Positions 47,116-57,400 of a DNA stretch of 64,000 nt are shown one piece after another. The first letter of the stretch is position 1; each line of letters opens with the position of its first letter. The notes under the pieces are model-generated. The model ran no database searches. It saw nothing but the letters and a program-made list of their open reading frames with translations, and had not been told where the DNA came from. This stretch comes from Patella vulgata (taxonomy: Eukaryota; Mollusca; Gastropoda; Patellidae). The DNA lies in contig NC_065880.2 in assembly GCF_932274485.2 (NCBI RefSeq), positions 76,441,730-76,505,729 on the forward strand, written 5' to 3'. The translations under genes and the position numbers were made by a program.

Positions 47116-47612
47116 CGTCTAACCCTATTTCAGAAATTTCTGCACCAACTGGAGTAATGAAGACGTCCAGAGAAATATTCGCCCACTGGCTCTAAGTTTT
47201 TCGTACCATCCGAATGAAAACACGATGTTCTTACGAAAATAGATAATTCGGATTGAGAATAGTGATTTAATTTGTGGCGGATATGTGAACCCAAATGTTA
47301 CCCAAAAAAGTTCAAATTTACATGTTGAATGTTCCAAAATATTATCATGTATTTATGAACATATTGATCTATATTCATTCAATGTTTATGAAGTTGTCTA
47401 ATGGCGGCAGGATATTGATTAAATGTAAATCACTCGAATTCGATAATACTTCTTATAAAAATTCTTAGTGAGGAGCCACGGTGGCTAAGTGAGTAAGATT
47501 CTCCCTCGCTAGCCTAAAGATCGCGGGTTCATTCCCGGTGATGTGCGAGAATGTTCATTGTGTTTCCCCTTGTTAATGGTTCAGGACGGAGGGCGAAGCT
47601 GTTTAGTCGTAC

Positions 47613-47814
47613 GGTTTCGAATCCCCGGTTGTACGTGACAAGGAGTAGGGTCGCCTGTCCAGCCTCGTGGGTTTTCTCCGGGTCCTCCGGTTTCCTCCCA
47701 CTGCTAAAGACCCCTATGCGCAAGCGAATTATAGAAATAAAATTAAACCATATGTTAGTCCCGAAATGACCTAGTTTGTGTCGAGTGGACGTTAAACCCC
47801 ATTTCTCTCTCTCT
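47613..47814 (+). repeat. 5'-truncated SINE A inside SINE B
   Basis: Starts at the B box (GGTTTCGAATCCCC) and ends in CTCTCT. Flanked by TGTTTAGTCGTAC at 47600-47612 and 47815-47827. Truncation plus a 13-bp duplication is typical of LINE-driven insertion. Confidence 0.93.
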
Positions 47815-47921
47815 TGTTTAGTCGTACACGTAAAAGATCGCTTGGCAGTTGGAATTCGATATAAGAGTAGGCCGTAATATGTAGTACGCTGGCGGAGCAA
47901 AATTTCTCTCATAGTACACTG

Positions 47922-48231
47922 CTTCCGTCAAAAGGCAAAACCTAGTAACTCACTTTTTTCCTATTTTGAGAAAACAAAGGAAAACGTAATGAATGAAAAT
48001 TAAACCCCAGCTCATCCATTGATTTGACTATTGAGTTACTAGGTTTTGCTGTGGTATACTAGGCAAATGAAGGAAGTTGCTAGGTTGTGTCATGGGTGTA
48101 ACTGCTTACAAAATCAAAAGATTGGAATATCTAGTACAACAACAGGAAGCACATACCTTCGTAACTACAAATTTGGTCCTAACTCAATTTTGATAAAAAA
48201 GTGAGTTACTAGGTTTTGCCTTTTGACGGGA
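47922..48231. mobile_element. 310-bp inverted-repeat element inside SINE B
   Basis: Ends CTTCCGTCAAAAGGCAAAAC and, in complement, CTCCCGTCAAAAGGCAAAAC, extending to nearly 40 bp. ACTG lies on both sides (47918-47921 and 48232-48235). No coding capacity and no other copy seen. Confidence 0.88.
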
Positions 48232-48253
48232 GACTGGGTGGCTTCAATAGCAA

Positions 48254-48530
48254 GGGGGGTTGGATGGCTGAATGGTTAGCGTGCGCGCGCTGTATCATAA
48301 AGTCTGTCATTGAGTCGACTGGCGTGGTTTCGAATCCCCGGTTGTACGTGACAAGGAGTAGGGTCGCCTGTCCAACCTCGTGGGTTTTCTCCGGGTCCTC
48401 CGGTTTCCTCCCACTGCTAAAGACCCCTACGCGCAAGCGAATTATTGAAATAAAATTAAACCATATGTTAGTCCCGAAATGACCTAGTTTGTGTTTAGTG
48501 GACGTTAAACCCCATTTCTCTCTCTCTCTC
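48254..48530 (+). repeat. Full-length SINE A inside SINE B
   Basis: Complete copy from GGGGGGTTGGATGGCTGAAT to the (CT)n tail. The 11-bp target duplication TTCAATAGCAA lies at 48243-48253 and 48531-48541. Best reference copy of the family in the window. Confidence 0.95.
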
Positions 48531-48925
48531 TTCAATAGCAAAGTCGAAGCAGAACAATAGGACGTTAAACCCCATTTCATTTCATTTTAAATCCCTATTA
48601 TCTTATATCGTATAGATCTAGTAGCAGGAAGTCAAAACAATTTTACACCATGGGAACCTTTATACACACAAAGTTTAATAGCACTAGAATTCTATAGAAT
48701 TCTAGAGTATTTTGGCTGGTAGATATGAACTCTATAAACCTTTTGTAAAAAAAATGAGATGATAATACCGATTTTGTTTTTAAAAAACAAAGACACTACT
48801 CATAATAGTGATTTTTCTAAATAAAGAAACTTATAATAATAAAGACATTGAACAGTGCATTTCTTTCTATATGTAACAAAAACAATTTTTTTAAAAGATA
48901 GTTCCATATAATACCATCCCGATGT

Positions 48926-49330
48926 TATTAAAGGGACATTATTGGAGATTAGATAAAGAGTTGACAGTTTTCGCTATAATAGTTAGAAATAGATAACATA
49001 TGATAAATAGAATATGCTGAAAAGTTCTGTCAAATTGCTCCACTCTGAACCAAGATATTAGCTTTTAAATTTTAGGCTAGCCATGATCACCATGACTAAA
49101 GTCGGTACGATAAAAACAAAGTCTCGATTATCCACTTTTTTTTCCGTTTAATTATTTTCTAAAAAATGTATTCCAATCCGCTAAATGTCGCAGGCTAGCC
49201 ATGGCATCGAGATTTGATTATGGTCTGGATAAGTTAATTAATGTCTAATTAATAATTTATATAACAATTAAGACCTACAGACAGACCTTCAATTGGCAGA
49301 TTTAACTCTTGCATAATGTATTTTTAAGTA
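48926..49330 (+). repeat. MITE M1, full length
   Basis: GTTATTAAAGGGACATTATT to CTTGCATAATGTATTTTTAA, with ATTGATTATGG-type inner block (GAGATTTGATTATGGTCTGG). Confidence 0.83.
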
Positions 49331-49439
49331 ATAAGATTTATTGTCATGGGGATAACGAGATAGTTGTACCGGAAGTTGTACTACGTGTGAGCCGATGAGA
49401 AGTATTCGGAAAAAAATCTCCCAATAAACTGGAGAGGGG

Positions 49440-49535
49440 TTGCGGGGGGGGGGGGGGTCAAATGGTTTAATGTGTAATAGTTAAATCATAAGGTCTGTCA
49501 CTGAGTAAAGTAGCGTGGTTTCGATTCTCCCGCTA
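49440..49535 (+). repeat. SINE A head remnant
   Basis: A G-run, GTCAAATGGTTTAATGTG, AAGGTCTGTCACTGAG and CGTGGTTTCGATTC. The rest is lost. Confidence 0.65.
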
Positions 49536-49679
49536 AATCTAAAACTGCTAATGTGGGTGCGTATGTGTTTACATGTGTGTGGAGTAGGGGCCGGGGGGGG
49601 GGGGGGTGTTAAAGCCATATAATAACAGACGACAAGACATCACCAATGAAATATTAGCCTGACATAAAATTATAATCTT

Positions 49680-50018
49680 TGTCAAGAAATCATGGGGATC
49701 TAAATGGGCCTATTGCAGATCAATCTGTGAGACATTTATTTATATGACAATTATATAATCAACTCGCTAGACCATCGGATTGCTAAAAATTAAATGGATT
49801 TTGTCGTCCGCGAGATTTAAAACATTAACGGTAAAATGGAGAGTCCAGATTAAAACTCGATTGTCAAGTATCGTTGCTACGATAATAAATAGTCAACGCA
49901 ACATCTTCAATCAGTCATTATTTCGTTCAGAAAATAGTAATTGGAATGAAATTCTCAACATATTCATTTTTCATTATCTATTTTTGAATTATTATTGCAA
50001 CACAATACATCTTTAAAC
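49680..50018 (-). repeat. MITE M1, reverse copy
   Basis: GCCTATTGCAGATCAATCTG, ATAATCAACTCGCTAGACCA and CAACACAATACATCTTTAAA in reverse order. Confidence 0.78.
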
Positions 50019-50228
50019 AATCTTAGTCTGCTGGTTTTAACACTTCCACTCATCACAAGAAACATTACGATATAGACAATATCTTGAAGATAATGCATTC
50101 GTTGTTGTTTGTTTTTTCTTGTCTGGGAATCGTTATACATAGTTGTATCAAACAAAGTTTAAATTAAGTTAATGCTTTATAAAAAAAAAAAAAAAAAAAT
50201 CTGAAACATTTTTCATAACATTACATTG

Positions 50229-50974
50229 TTAAAGGACAATATTGGTGCCAGTCATTATCATATATGTGATAGAACTGGTTAAACACGTTCCAAATATTAT
50301 TTTATCACAGAGATCATTGCTACGATAGATGAGTAATCAATGTTTCAACAATTTCACATAGGAAGTGACGAACGCAAAAGGAAAACACGAGTTATCCCTT
50401 TATGTAACTGACTGAAGTGACAGGTGATAACAGATACATGGGCGAATTTCTTCTCACTAATAATTCCTTCGAAGACCAAAAGTTTTTGTATGTGACTGTG
50501 AAAGGATATCTGACAATTCATAAACAGAATTGACTGTCACTAGATAAGAGAACATGAAAGAAAAATAGAAAAAGTCCGTGCATTACCATGTTTTTAAAAG
50601 TATAGAATGAATAAACATCCGTGAATGTACGGACTGTTTCTATTTTTCACGTGTTCTCTTATCTAATGACATTCAATTACTTTTTTGAATTGTCAGATAT
50701 ACCCTTACAGTCGCATATAACAACTTTTGGTCTTCGAAGGAATTTTTAGAGTGCAGAAATTCGCTCGCTCATGTATCCGTTATCACCCGTCACGTCAGCC
50801 AGTTATATAGAGGGATAACTCGTGTTTTCCTTTTGCGTTCGTCACTTCCTATTGTTGAAACATTGATTTTTCATCTATCGTAGCAATGATCTCTGTGATA
50901 AAATAATATTTGGAACGTGTTTAACCAGTTCTATCACATATGTGATAATGACTGGCACCAATATTATCCTTTAA
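50229..50974. mobile_element. 746-bp foldback element bounded by TTAA
   Basis: The left arm (TTAAAGGACAATATTGGTGC onward) and right arm (ending GCACCAATATTATCCTTTAA in order) are inverted copies almost to the centre near 50600. Examples are TGACGAACGCAAAAGGAAAA / TTTTCCTTTTGCGTTCGTCA. TTAA at both ends could be the target duplication, as in piggyBac-type elements. No transposase. Confidence 0.9.
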
Positions 50975-51071
50975 GTTTTGAATGATGGATGGTGGAAAAG
51001 CTATTGTGTACTTTAATACAAGAGTTTTGTTATTTTACGACTTCACGATCGATAAGGAAACGGGTTGCTTA

Positions 51072-51286
51072 TGCTAGGTTCCCACTGTCGCGCAATAGGA
51101 TTGTCCCTATTGAGTCCAAGATCTGATACTTACAGGTACGTCCGGATACGTTTTGATACGATCAACACGATTGCTACGACTGTAACCTCAATATATGATT
51201 AGAGATCATAGGATCATAACGATTACTCCACGATTAAAACCACGATTTCAATCGGACCACGAATCGTTATAGTGGGAACATAGCAT
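51072..51286. repeat. MITE M4, reverse copy
   Basis: TGCTAGGTTCCCACTGTCGC to GTGGGAACATAGCA, with TCCACGATTAAAACCACGAT inside. It ends about 230 bp before the start codon of the fibrinogen-like gene. Confidence 0.82.
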
Positions 51287-51405
51287 TAGATTTAAATTTA
51301 TGTTACAGTCTAATGAGCGGACTTTAGTGGTGCGAACATCAACCAATCATGAGACGATCGTGTGTTTGTCTATTTATTGCATCTGTTGTCCTGTACAACT
51401 GAAAA

Positions 51406-51502
51406 GCTTAGATATAAATACATGTTAAAATCAGTCGTCTGAGCGGACTGAAACGTTTAGATATAAATTTAAGTTAAAATCAGTCGTATGAGCGGACTTG
51501 AT
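51406..51502 (+). promoter_or_regulatory. Duplicated core-promoter-like segment
   Basis: Two copies with a period of 49 bp: TAGATATAAAT, GTTAAAATCAGTCGT and TGAGCGGACT occur in each. They hold TATA-like (about 51413 and 51462) and initiator-like (TCAGTC) motifs. A third partial copy (TCTAATGAGCGGACTTTA) is near 51311. The start codon at 51517 is 15 bp downstream. Confidence 0.5.
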
Positions 51503-51516
51503 CGCGAGCAACAACC

Positions 51517-54500
51517 ATGATCGGATTGTATGTTTTTCTATTCACTGTTTGTGGTATCCTACCCAACTGTATAGCAGAGGTTCAACAATTTTCTCAATTT
51601 ACTAAAACGAAAATTCTACAAAATACTTGCGATGATTCCAATCATATTTCATACAGTGAAGTAAACAGACAGGCGGACTGTTGGATTTCCTGTACCCAGG
51701 ATCCCCAGTGTAGACGATTTATTTACTGCGCTTCTGATTCCTCATGTAATTTATATGAAGATGGTAATGATTGTATCATGTCGGATGATTCTGCAAGTTG
51801 TTCCTGCTTTAGAAAGGTCAGTATAAATTAATATTATTCCAGCTGTGACCGTTTCGTGTGTCACATGTTCCTTTTTAATGTAAGCCATCGGTTAAAGAAT
51901 GACCTCTCAATGAAAAACCTACGTCTTGTGCTTAGATGTTAATGACAGGCCTTATGATACAGCACGCACGTGCTAACCATTCGGCCACCCAAGCCCCCGT
52001 TCTTAAACAGTGTCAGTCTAAGCACAAGTCCCAAGAAAGGTATACAGCTTGCTTACCAACCTTAAGCCCGTTTCTGCTTTAAACAAGATGGCTGACCGTA
52101 CAGTTATTCGACGGCATTTCCTACATCTTGTGATACCAAAGAGACAATTGAAAGACAAAGCAAAACTTATAAAGAATTTATTCTCGAGAAAAATGCTAGG
52201 CTATAGAAAATTTGGCTTCTACCGTGAAATCATTTTATTTATTTACCAATTAGTAAACAACACGAACACACGGGCTACTTTAAGATCAGGTGCTCTCACA
52301 ATTACTCAGCCTGTTTGCATGCGCTTGCGTTTTGTTTTTTTTTGTTTTTTTTTTACAAGCTTGAGGCACATTTTATTGTGTATAGGGGTCATGTCAAATG
52401 CATCTAAATCGACCATTTGCCGGGAAGCAACCGATCAATTTATGACGTAATTCGCAAACCAAAATTGCTTTTATGACGTTAGAAGCACCGTAGCCTCAGT
52501 TTACCAGGCACAATGTGCTTAGACTAATACTTGACTTGTGCTTACGTAAGAATGGTCTTGAGAATTTTCTAGAGACGGTTTCTTATGTAAGAAAAAGTGA
52601 AACATGAGTTTGTGCTTACTTTAAGAATTTTCTAGGAATCGGGCCCAGAAACTAAAGGATGACAGAAGTCATTTCAGAAAAGCAGAAATAGACAACTGGC
52701 TTCTCAAAAATTGCTGTAACGACTGTAAAATGAACATTCATATTTCCGCTCTATGAAACATATTTACATTGTCATTTATGTAATGTGTTGTGCCTGTAAC
52801 TCCAGGACAGGCAGGCCAACGCCACCTGGCCTATGTAACTCCGCAGTCCGAGCTACCTGAAATTTCAGCTTCGGGAGAGCTCTATTATAGCCGCCAACCC
52901 TGAACAGACAGACGAACGACAAAAACAAATATTAGTGTAGATTTCAAACCCTCGACTAAAGATTGGTTATACAGAATTAACTTTGAATCGGGAGTTAAAA
53001 ACGAAGAAAATATACATACAAAATAATATACCAATTGTCGTCAGAACTAAACTATCAGAAAACAGGTCTACATGTTCTTAAAAAAAAAATATTCCTTTTT
53101 GATCAGAAAAGCATAGTTTTTAAAACGTTTAACTGTATCAATATGAAGTCTGTATTCTAATGATTTTTTAATCCCCTATATACCTGGATTGTATTCTGTA
53201 CATAAACGTTTATGGCATCTACGGGAGTATCGGTTTTGATCTATGTACGATATACAACAAAGACTGTCTTTCAGGTGTACACCACAGAAATGAAATCCCT
53301 TATATACTTGGGGCCCGTTTCACGAAATTTTAACTAAGATAAAATCCAAATTTTAGTAATTTGATTTGATAATATTAGATTGATTTTAGTGCTTAGCCAA
53401 TCAAAATTGAAGTATCTGTTAAAATTTGGATTTTATTTTTAGTTAAGATTTCGAGAAATAGGGCCCGGGATTGCATACTGTACACAAACCTTTATGGCAT
53501 CTACGAAAGTATCGGTTTTGATCTATGTACGATATACAACAAAGACTGTCTTTCAGGTGTACACCAGTACAGAAATGAAATACCCTTTTCTTGAAATGTT
53601 CCGTTATTTTTACCCGCAGGATGTTGGATGGATATCGTCACAGGTGATAACTTGTAGATTGGGATATTATGGTGATCAGTGTCAGTCTGTGGTAAAAGGT
53701 ATGTTGGCTTTATTTCGTGCTTCAGGTGTTGATGCAGTCACTGGAGCACAAAAACTATAGCCTCCTCGGGACTTTATTCCAGTCTTCAGCACCTTCACAC
53801 TGGCCAACAAATTCTTCGCGAAAATTTAAAAGCGCAGAACACAGATTGGTCGATTATAGTCTTTCAAAAATCGCCTAATGTGTGTGTATGGAACACTGAA
53901 AACATTTGTGACCTCAAGTCGTAGATGTTTATCGCTGAGAAAAGAATCCTTGTCAATCGGAGACGGTCTAGGACATATGACGTCATCTGTTGAGTGCTAG
54001 TGCTTACCCTAACCCTAAACCTAAACCCAGACCGTCTTCGATCTAGAATTCTCCTATGTTCACATTTCTTATGTTGTCATTTTACAGATTGTAAAGAAGC
54101 TATGCACAGACCACTGAATACAAGTTCTAAATATGTCCTAGTAAACATTAAACCATTGGCATCAACAGAACCGCTTGAGGTTATGTGCCATCTTCGTTTC
54201 AAAGGTGGAACGCAAATTTTGAAACGAAGTGTCAAATGTGTTCCGGAAAGTTTCGATCGGTCTCTATCGGAGTATGAAAGGGGATTTGGGGAGGTGTCCA
54301 AGAACAGTTGGATAGGTCTGAAACCCTTACACGCGATAATGCAAAATAATTCTACGTTGAGTTATTATTTGCAGTTTATCATCAAGAGTGATCCGCTGTG
54401 GACAACCTGTATGGTATATTACAACATTTTGAAACTTGGAAACAAATCAGAAGGCTACACTTTATCTGTTGACTTAAAACCGGTTGACGACCCCAAATCC

Positions 54501-54746
54501 TGTGGTAATTCCATTACCGGAATGCTTGATCTATCCGGGAGGCCCTTCTCTACCTACGACGTTGACTATACCGACAGTAACCGCTGTCCTAAAAAGTTTG
54601 GTGGTGGTTGGTGGTTCGCAAATAACTCTGAATGTACCAGGAGCTTTCTGTTTGGAACTACGAGTGGATCGACAGATACTGATAATTTTTGGTTAGATGA
54701 TCTTGAAGGTAGATCTCTGTTTGAGGTGATGGTAGGGTTATATTAA
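51517..54746 (+). CDS. Secreted PAN/apple + EGF stub + fibrinogen-like protein
   Basis: Predicted secreted protein of 345 aa. Exons are 51517-51816 (phase 0 end), 53620-53698 (phase 1 end) and 54088-54746. Signal peptide 1-20 (MIGLYVFLFTVCGILPNCIA). Residues about 38-99 look like a PAN/apple module (ADCWISCTQDPQCRRFIYC, CNLYEDG). Residues 112-121 (CRLGYYGDQC) look like the end of an EGF domain. Residues 127-345 form a fibrinogen-related domain: opening DCKEA, SEYERGFGEVSKNSWIGLKPL, RPFSTYDVDYTD (the usual FSTxDxDND), and GGGWWFANNSEC (the usual GGWWY..C). The N-terminal part is diverged (VMCHL where V.CD. is common; GGT for GGW). FReD proteins bind acetyl groups and sugars and act in invertebrate defence. 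That role is inference. The PAN-FReD order differs from IgSF-FReD molluscan FREPs. An in-frame alternative acceptor at 53557 would add 21 residues. Confidence 0.86.
51943..51998 (-). repeat. SINE A head fragment
   Basis: ACAGGCCTTATGATACAGCA and GTGCTAACCATTCGGCCACC, in intron 1 of the fibrinogen-like gene. Confidence 0.8.
52000..52650. repeat. Probable non-autonomous element, diverged
   Basis: GTCTAAGCACAAGTCCCAAG near the left and TTGACTTGTGCTTACGTAAG / GTTTGTGCTTACTTTAAG near the right are inverted to each other. The 133-codon frame inside (52049-52450) resembles no known domain and is not called. Confidence 0.4.
53187..53590. repeat. Direct duplication flanking a MITE M2
   Basis: About 100 bp (TTTATGGCATCTACG, ATCGGTTTTGATCTATGTAC, CTGTCTTTCAGGTGTACACC) occurs before and after the M2 element at 53311-53466. 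Both copies hold the same CTTTCAG acceptor-like site. Confidence 0.9.
53311..53466. repeat. MITE M2
   Basis: GGGCCCGTTTCACGAAATTT to GAGAAATAGGGCCC. Located between the two direct copies described for 53187-53590. Confidence 0.87.
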
Positions 54747-54890
54747 CAAATCTACAACGTTTTTATCAACGATTTAGTAAGTTTTCGTTTTTGTCTGCCA
54801 ATAAGATTAAAGTGCTGTGATAACTCATTGTAGAAAAAACGGAAGTAATATGGTTTGAAAGGAATAAATCCTTTTTTACTTGCATTTCTG
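54747..54890 (+). other. 3' end of the fibrinogen-like gene
   Basis: Non-coding sequence after the stop, with AATAAA-type sequence near 54863 (GGAATAAATCC) followed by T-rich DNA. It is a candidate polyadenylation site. Confidence 0.35.
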
Positions 54891-54892
54891 AG

Positions 54893-55125
54893 AACCACGG
54901 TAGCTTAGTGAGTGATACATTGGCTGACCAACCTGGAGGTCCCGTGTTCGATCCATGCGTTGGCCGAGAAAGTTCATCGGTATTTTCCGGCATGCCCCCC
55001 CCCCCACCTCCGCTGGTCAGTGGTGCAGGTCAGAGGGTCTGGCAAGTGACAACGTATTGTATGTAGTTCGGATGGTTCGGATCGAATTCCCATGTACACA
55101 TTGACCTTGGCTGTTGGCAATAAAG
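54893..55125 (+). repeat. SINE B, 3'-truncated
   Basis: ACCACGGTAGCTTAGTGAGT, B box GTGTTCGATCCATG, GGTCAGTGGTGCAGGTC and CCATGTACACATTGAC. A C-run of about 11 bases is inside. Confidence 0.87.
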
Positions 55126-55815
55126 CAAATAATTCTGTCATTAATTATGAGTAGCACAGGTTTCAAGAAACCACGTTGTACAAACCTTTTCTTGCTATTT
55201 CTCGCTCAATCAAATACAATTTTAGCATCATAATGAGAAGGCTATAAATCAAACACCCCATCGGCTTACTTTGTCAAAATGGGTATATTGGTTGGACGCT
55301 GCACGAAAAATATTTTCACACGACTCATGCAGTTCGTTTTAGGTCAAATGATGTTCGTAATATAATAAAAGCCATCAAATACATCAAAAGTATTTCCTAC
55401 AACGTCAAACTGATATGAAGCGCACAATGAGGAAATATTACATAATATGCGTACTTTATCCTCCAATGTTGTTTTAAGTCCGCGCCAAATACGCCTTATA
55501 TAAGGTGCCAATTACACCTTAATCCATGTTATGGTTTATATGGATGGAGTCACATCCGCAATTTGCAACAAGAATCATAAGCTTTAAATAAGTTACATGC
55601 TCAAACGACAACATGCTGGCCATTTTACCAACTCTATATTTTAAAACCGGAACGGGTTTCTTCGGCCAAATGGAATCCGATTACCTTTCGTCATTTTCCC
55701 ATTGCAGGCACCCTAAGAGGGGATTTAGATCATCACTAACATTTCACAGGCATAGTTTATTATAATAAGTTTATATTGTCCAGTTGCCAAAGCCGATAAA
55801 TGCCAATGGGGCATG
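55126..55815. other. No gene seen
   Basis: Intergenic sequence between the convergent fibrinogen-like and C-type lectin genes. Nothing recognisable. Confidence 0.4.
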
Positions 55816-55817
55816 GG

Positions 55818-56138
55818 GGTCACGGTGGCTAAGTAGGTAAGACGCTGACTCGCTAGTCTGGAGGTCGGGTGTTCGATGCCTGCATAGGCCAAGAAAGTTC
55901 ATCCATTTTTCCGACGTATCCCCCCTTGTCAGGACAGCCGTCTAGTCGTTCGGATGTGATGTAAAACCGAGGTCCCGTGTACACATTGGCGTGCACGTAA
56001 AAGATCCCTTGACAGTTTGAATTCGATATAAGAGTAGGGCAAAATATCCCTCATAGCACACTGTATGGCGTATGTCCGTCTTCATCAGCCCAGTTCGGAG
56101 CAGAACAGTAGGAAGTTAAACCACATTGCATTTCATTT
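55818..56138 (+). repeat. SINE B, nearly full length
   Basis: GGTCACGGTGGCTAAGTAGG, B box GTGTTCGATGCCTG, GCGTGCACGTAAAAGATCCC, tail CAGTAGGAAGTTAAACCACA. Confidence 0.92.
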
Positions 56139-56199
56139 CCAATACGGTCTTGTTTTGATCGACAATGAAGGCTTCGTTAAAAATAAGAAATGTGCGTCC

Positions 56200-56490
56200 T
56201 GATTTAATGGAACAAAATAAAAGAGAACCTTGTAGCTACGAGCAGATTGTTCAAAATGTCGAGACAACGTATAGTTGTTCGAAAGGGACGAAAAACCCAG
56301 GCCCCGTGTACATACTGACTTGCGTAAAATATTCTTTGGCAGTTGGAATTCGATATTAGAGTAGACCTAGCGCCGTTGTCCGGACAAAATTTCGCTCATA
56401 ACACACTGTATGGCGTATGCCAGTGTTCCTTAGCCGAGTTGGAGCAGAACAGTAGGACGTTAAATACTATTTTATTTCATTCCATTTCAG
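56200..56490 (+). repeat. SINE B, head missing
   Basis: AACGTATAGTTGTTCGAAAG, CCAGGCCCCGTGTACATA, TTCGCTCATAACACACTGTA, tail GTAGGACGTTAAATACTATT. Confidence 0.85.
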
Positions 56491-56713
56491 GTATATTTAT
56501 ATATATATAACACAACACACAGTTGATCCGTATTTATTTATTGAGAGTAGCTCGAAAAAGGGGTCAAAGTTTACTTAATAAATTTATTACAGAAACCCGC
56601 AAGATATTGCTGCTTGAGTAAAATATGCTTTTCGGTAGATTTGAATATAATCTCTAAATGGTTTTACATAATTATTACGTTTGAGAAATTTTTTTTAATT
56701 ATCGACAATTGTT

Positions 56714-57020
56714 AGTTAAAGATGCATTATGTTAGATTCAGATAAATAGCTGGCCGTTCTTGCTAATATTTCAAAAGTAGAATTTGGGCGAAGTTATTAA
56801 TGTTTGTAGTTTTGACAGGATATCCTCGATTGCCAAGTAAAATAAACAAAGTCTCAGTTATCTATTTTATCATTAAATTATTCTGATTCATTTAATATCT
56901 AAGCCATCCGATGGCCTAGAGAGGTAAGGTTATTGGCTTGCCGTATGAATATTCTTTAGAACATTAGAATCTAGAAAAAATACCGGGAGGCTGATTTATC
57001 TCTTACATAATGCATCTTTA
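56714..57020 (+). repeat. MITE M1 abutting a host stop codon
   Basis: TTAAAGATGCATTATGTTAG to CTTACATAATGCATCTTTAA: clear inverted ends. It ends 14 bp from the stop codon of the C-type lectin gene (57035), so it should form most of that gene's 3' UTR. Confidence 0.85.
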
Positions 57021-57034
57021 AATAAGAGGCATAT

Positions 57035-57352
57035 TCACGTTAGGATAAGGGGTTTGCGAGGTTTTAAAGAGACATCCCTCTCACACACAAACTTCAACAC
57101 ATTAGAACAGAAAGTCGCATCCATTTCCTTGATGATACGTTTATATCGAACACAATCTTGGTTAGATGACGTGGGTAATTTACCAATCCATTTAACAGGT
57201 GTGTGGTCTAGATGTTCAAATTCATCATGACCGTTTATATCTCTCGCTCCAATAAAAAAAGTTTCGGCACTATTATCTAGTAATGTAAAAAAGAAAACAA
57301 CAAATAGCCAACAGTTAAAATTGGAGAGACAAAAAGAGAGAGAGAGAGAGAA

Positions 57353-57400
<48 letters not shown>

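Larger units (their letters stand above)
47473..48590 (+). repeat. One SINE B copy holding three later insertions
   Basis: Head GCCACGGTGGCTAAGTGAGT at 47475. Its pieces resume at 47815 (CACGTAAAAGATCGCTTGGC), at 48232 (ACTGGGTGGC) and at 48542 (AGTCGAAGCAGAACAATAGG). The three inserts are described in the next entries. Removing them restores the usual SINE B order with a small deletion. Confidence 0.9.

Noticed and set aside
48209-48580. Frames of 88-123 codons over the nested SINEs, with relatives near 23700, 39600 and 47550
   Set aside because: The same peptide recurs wherever SINE A occurs (from the conserved body), so it is repeat-derived and not a gene.
52049-52450. 133-codon plus-strand frame in intron 1 of the fibrinogen-like gene
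   Set aside because: No domain, biased ends, and the surrounding sequence looks like a decayed repeat.
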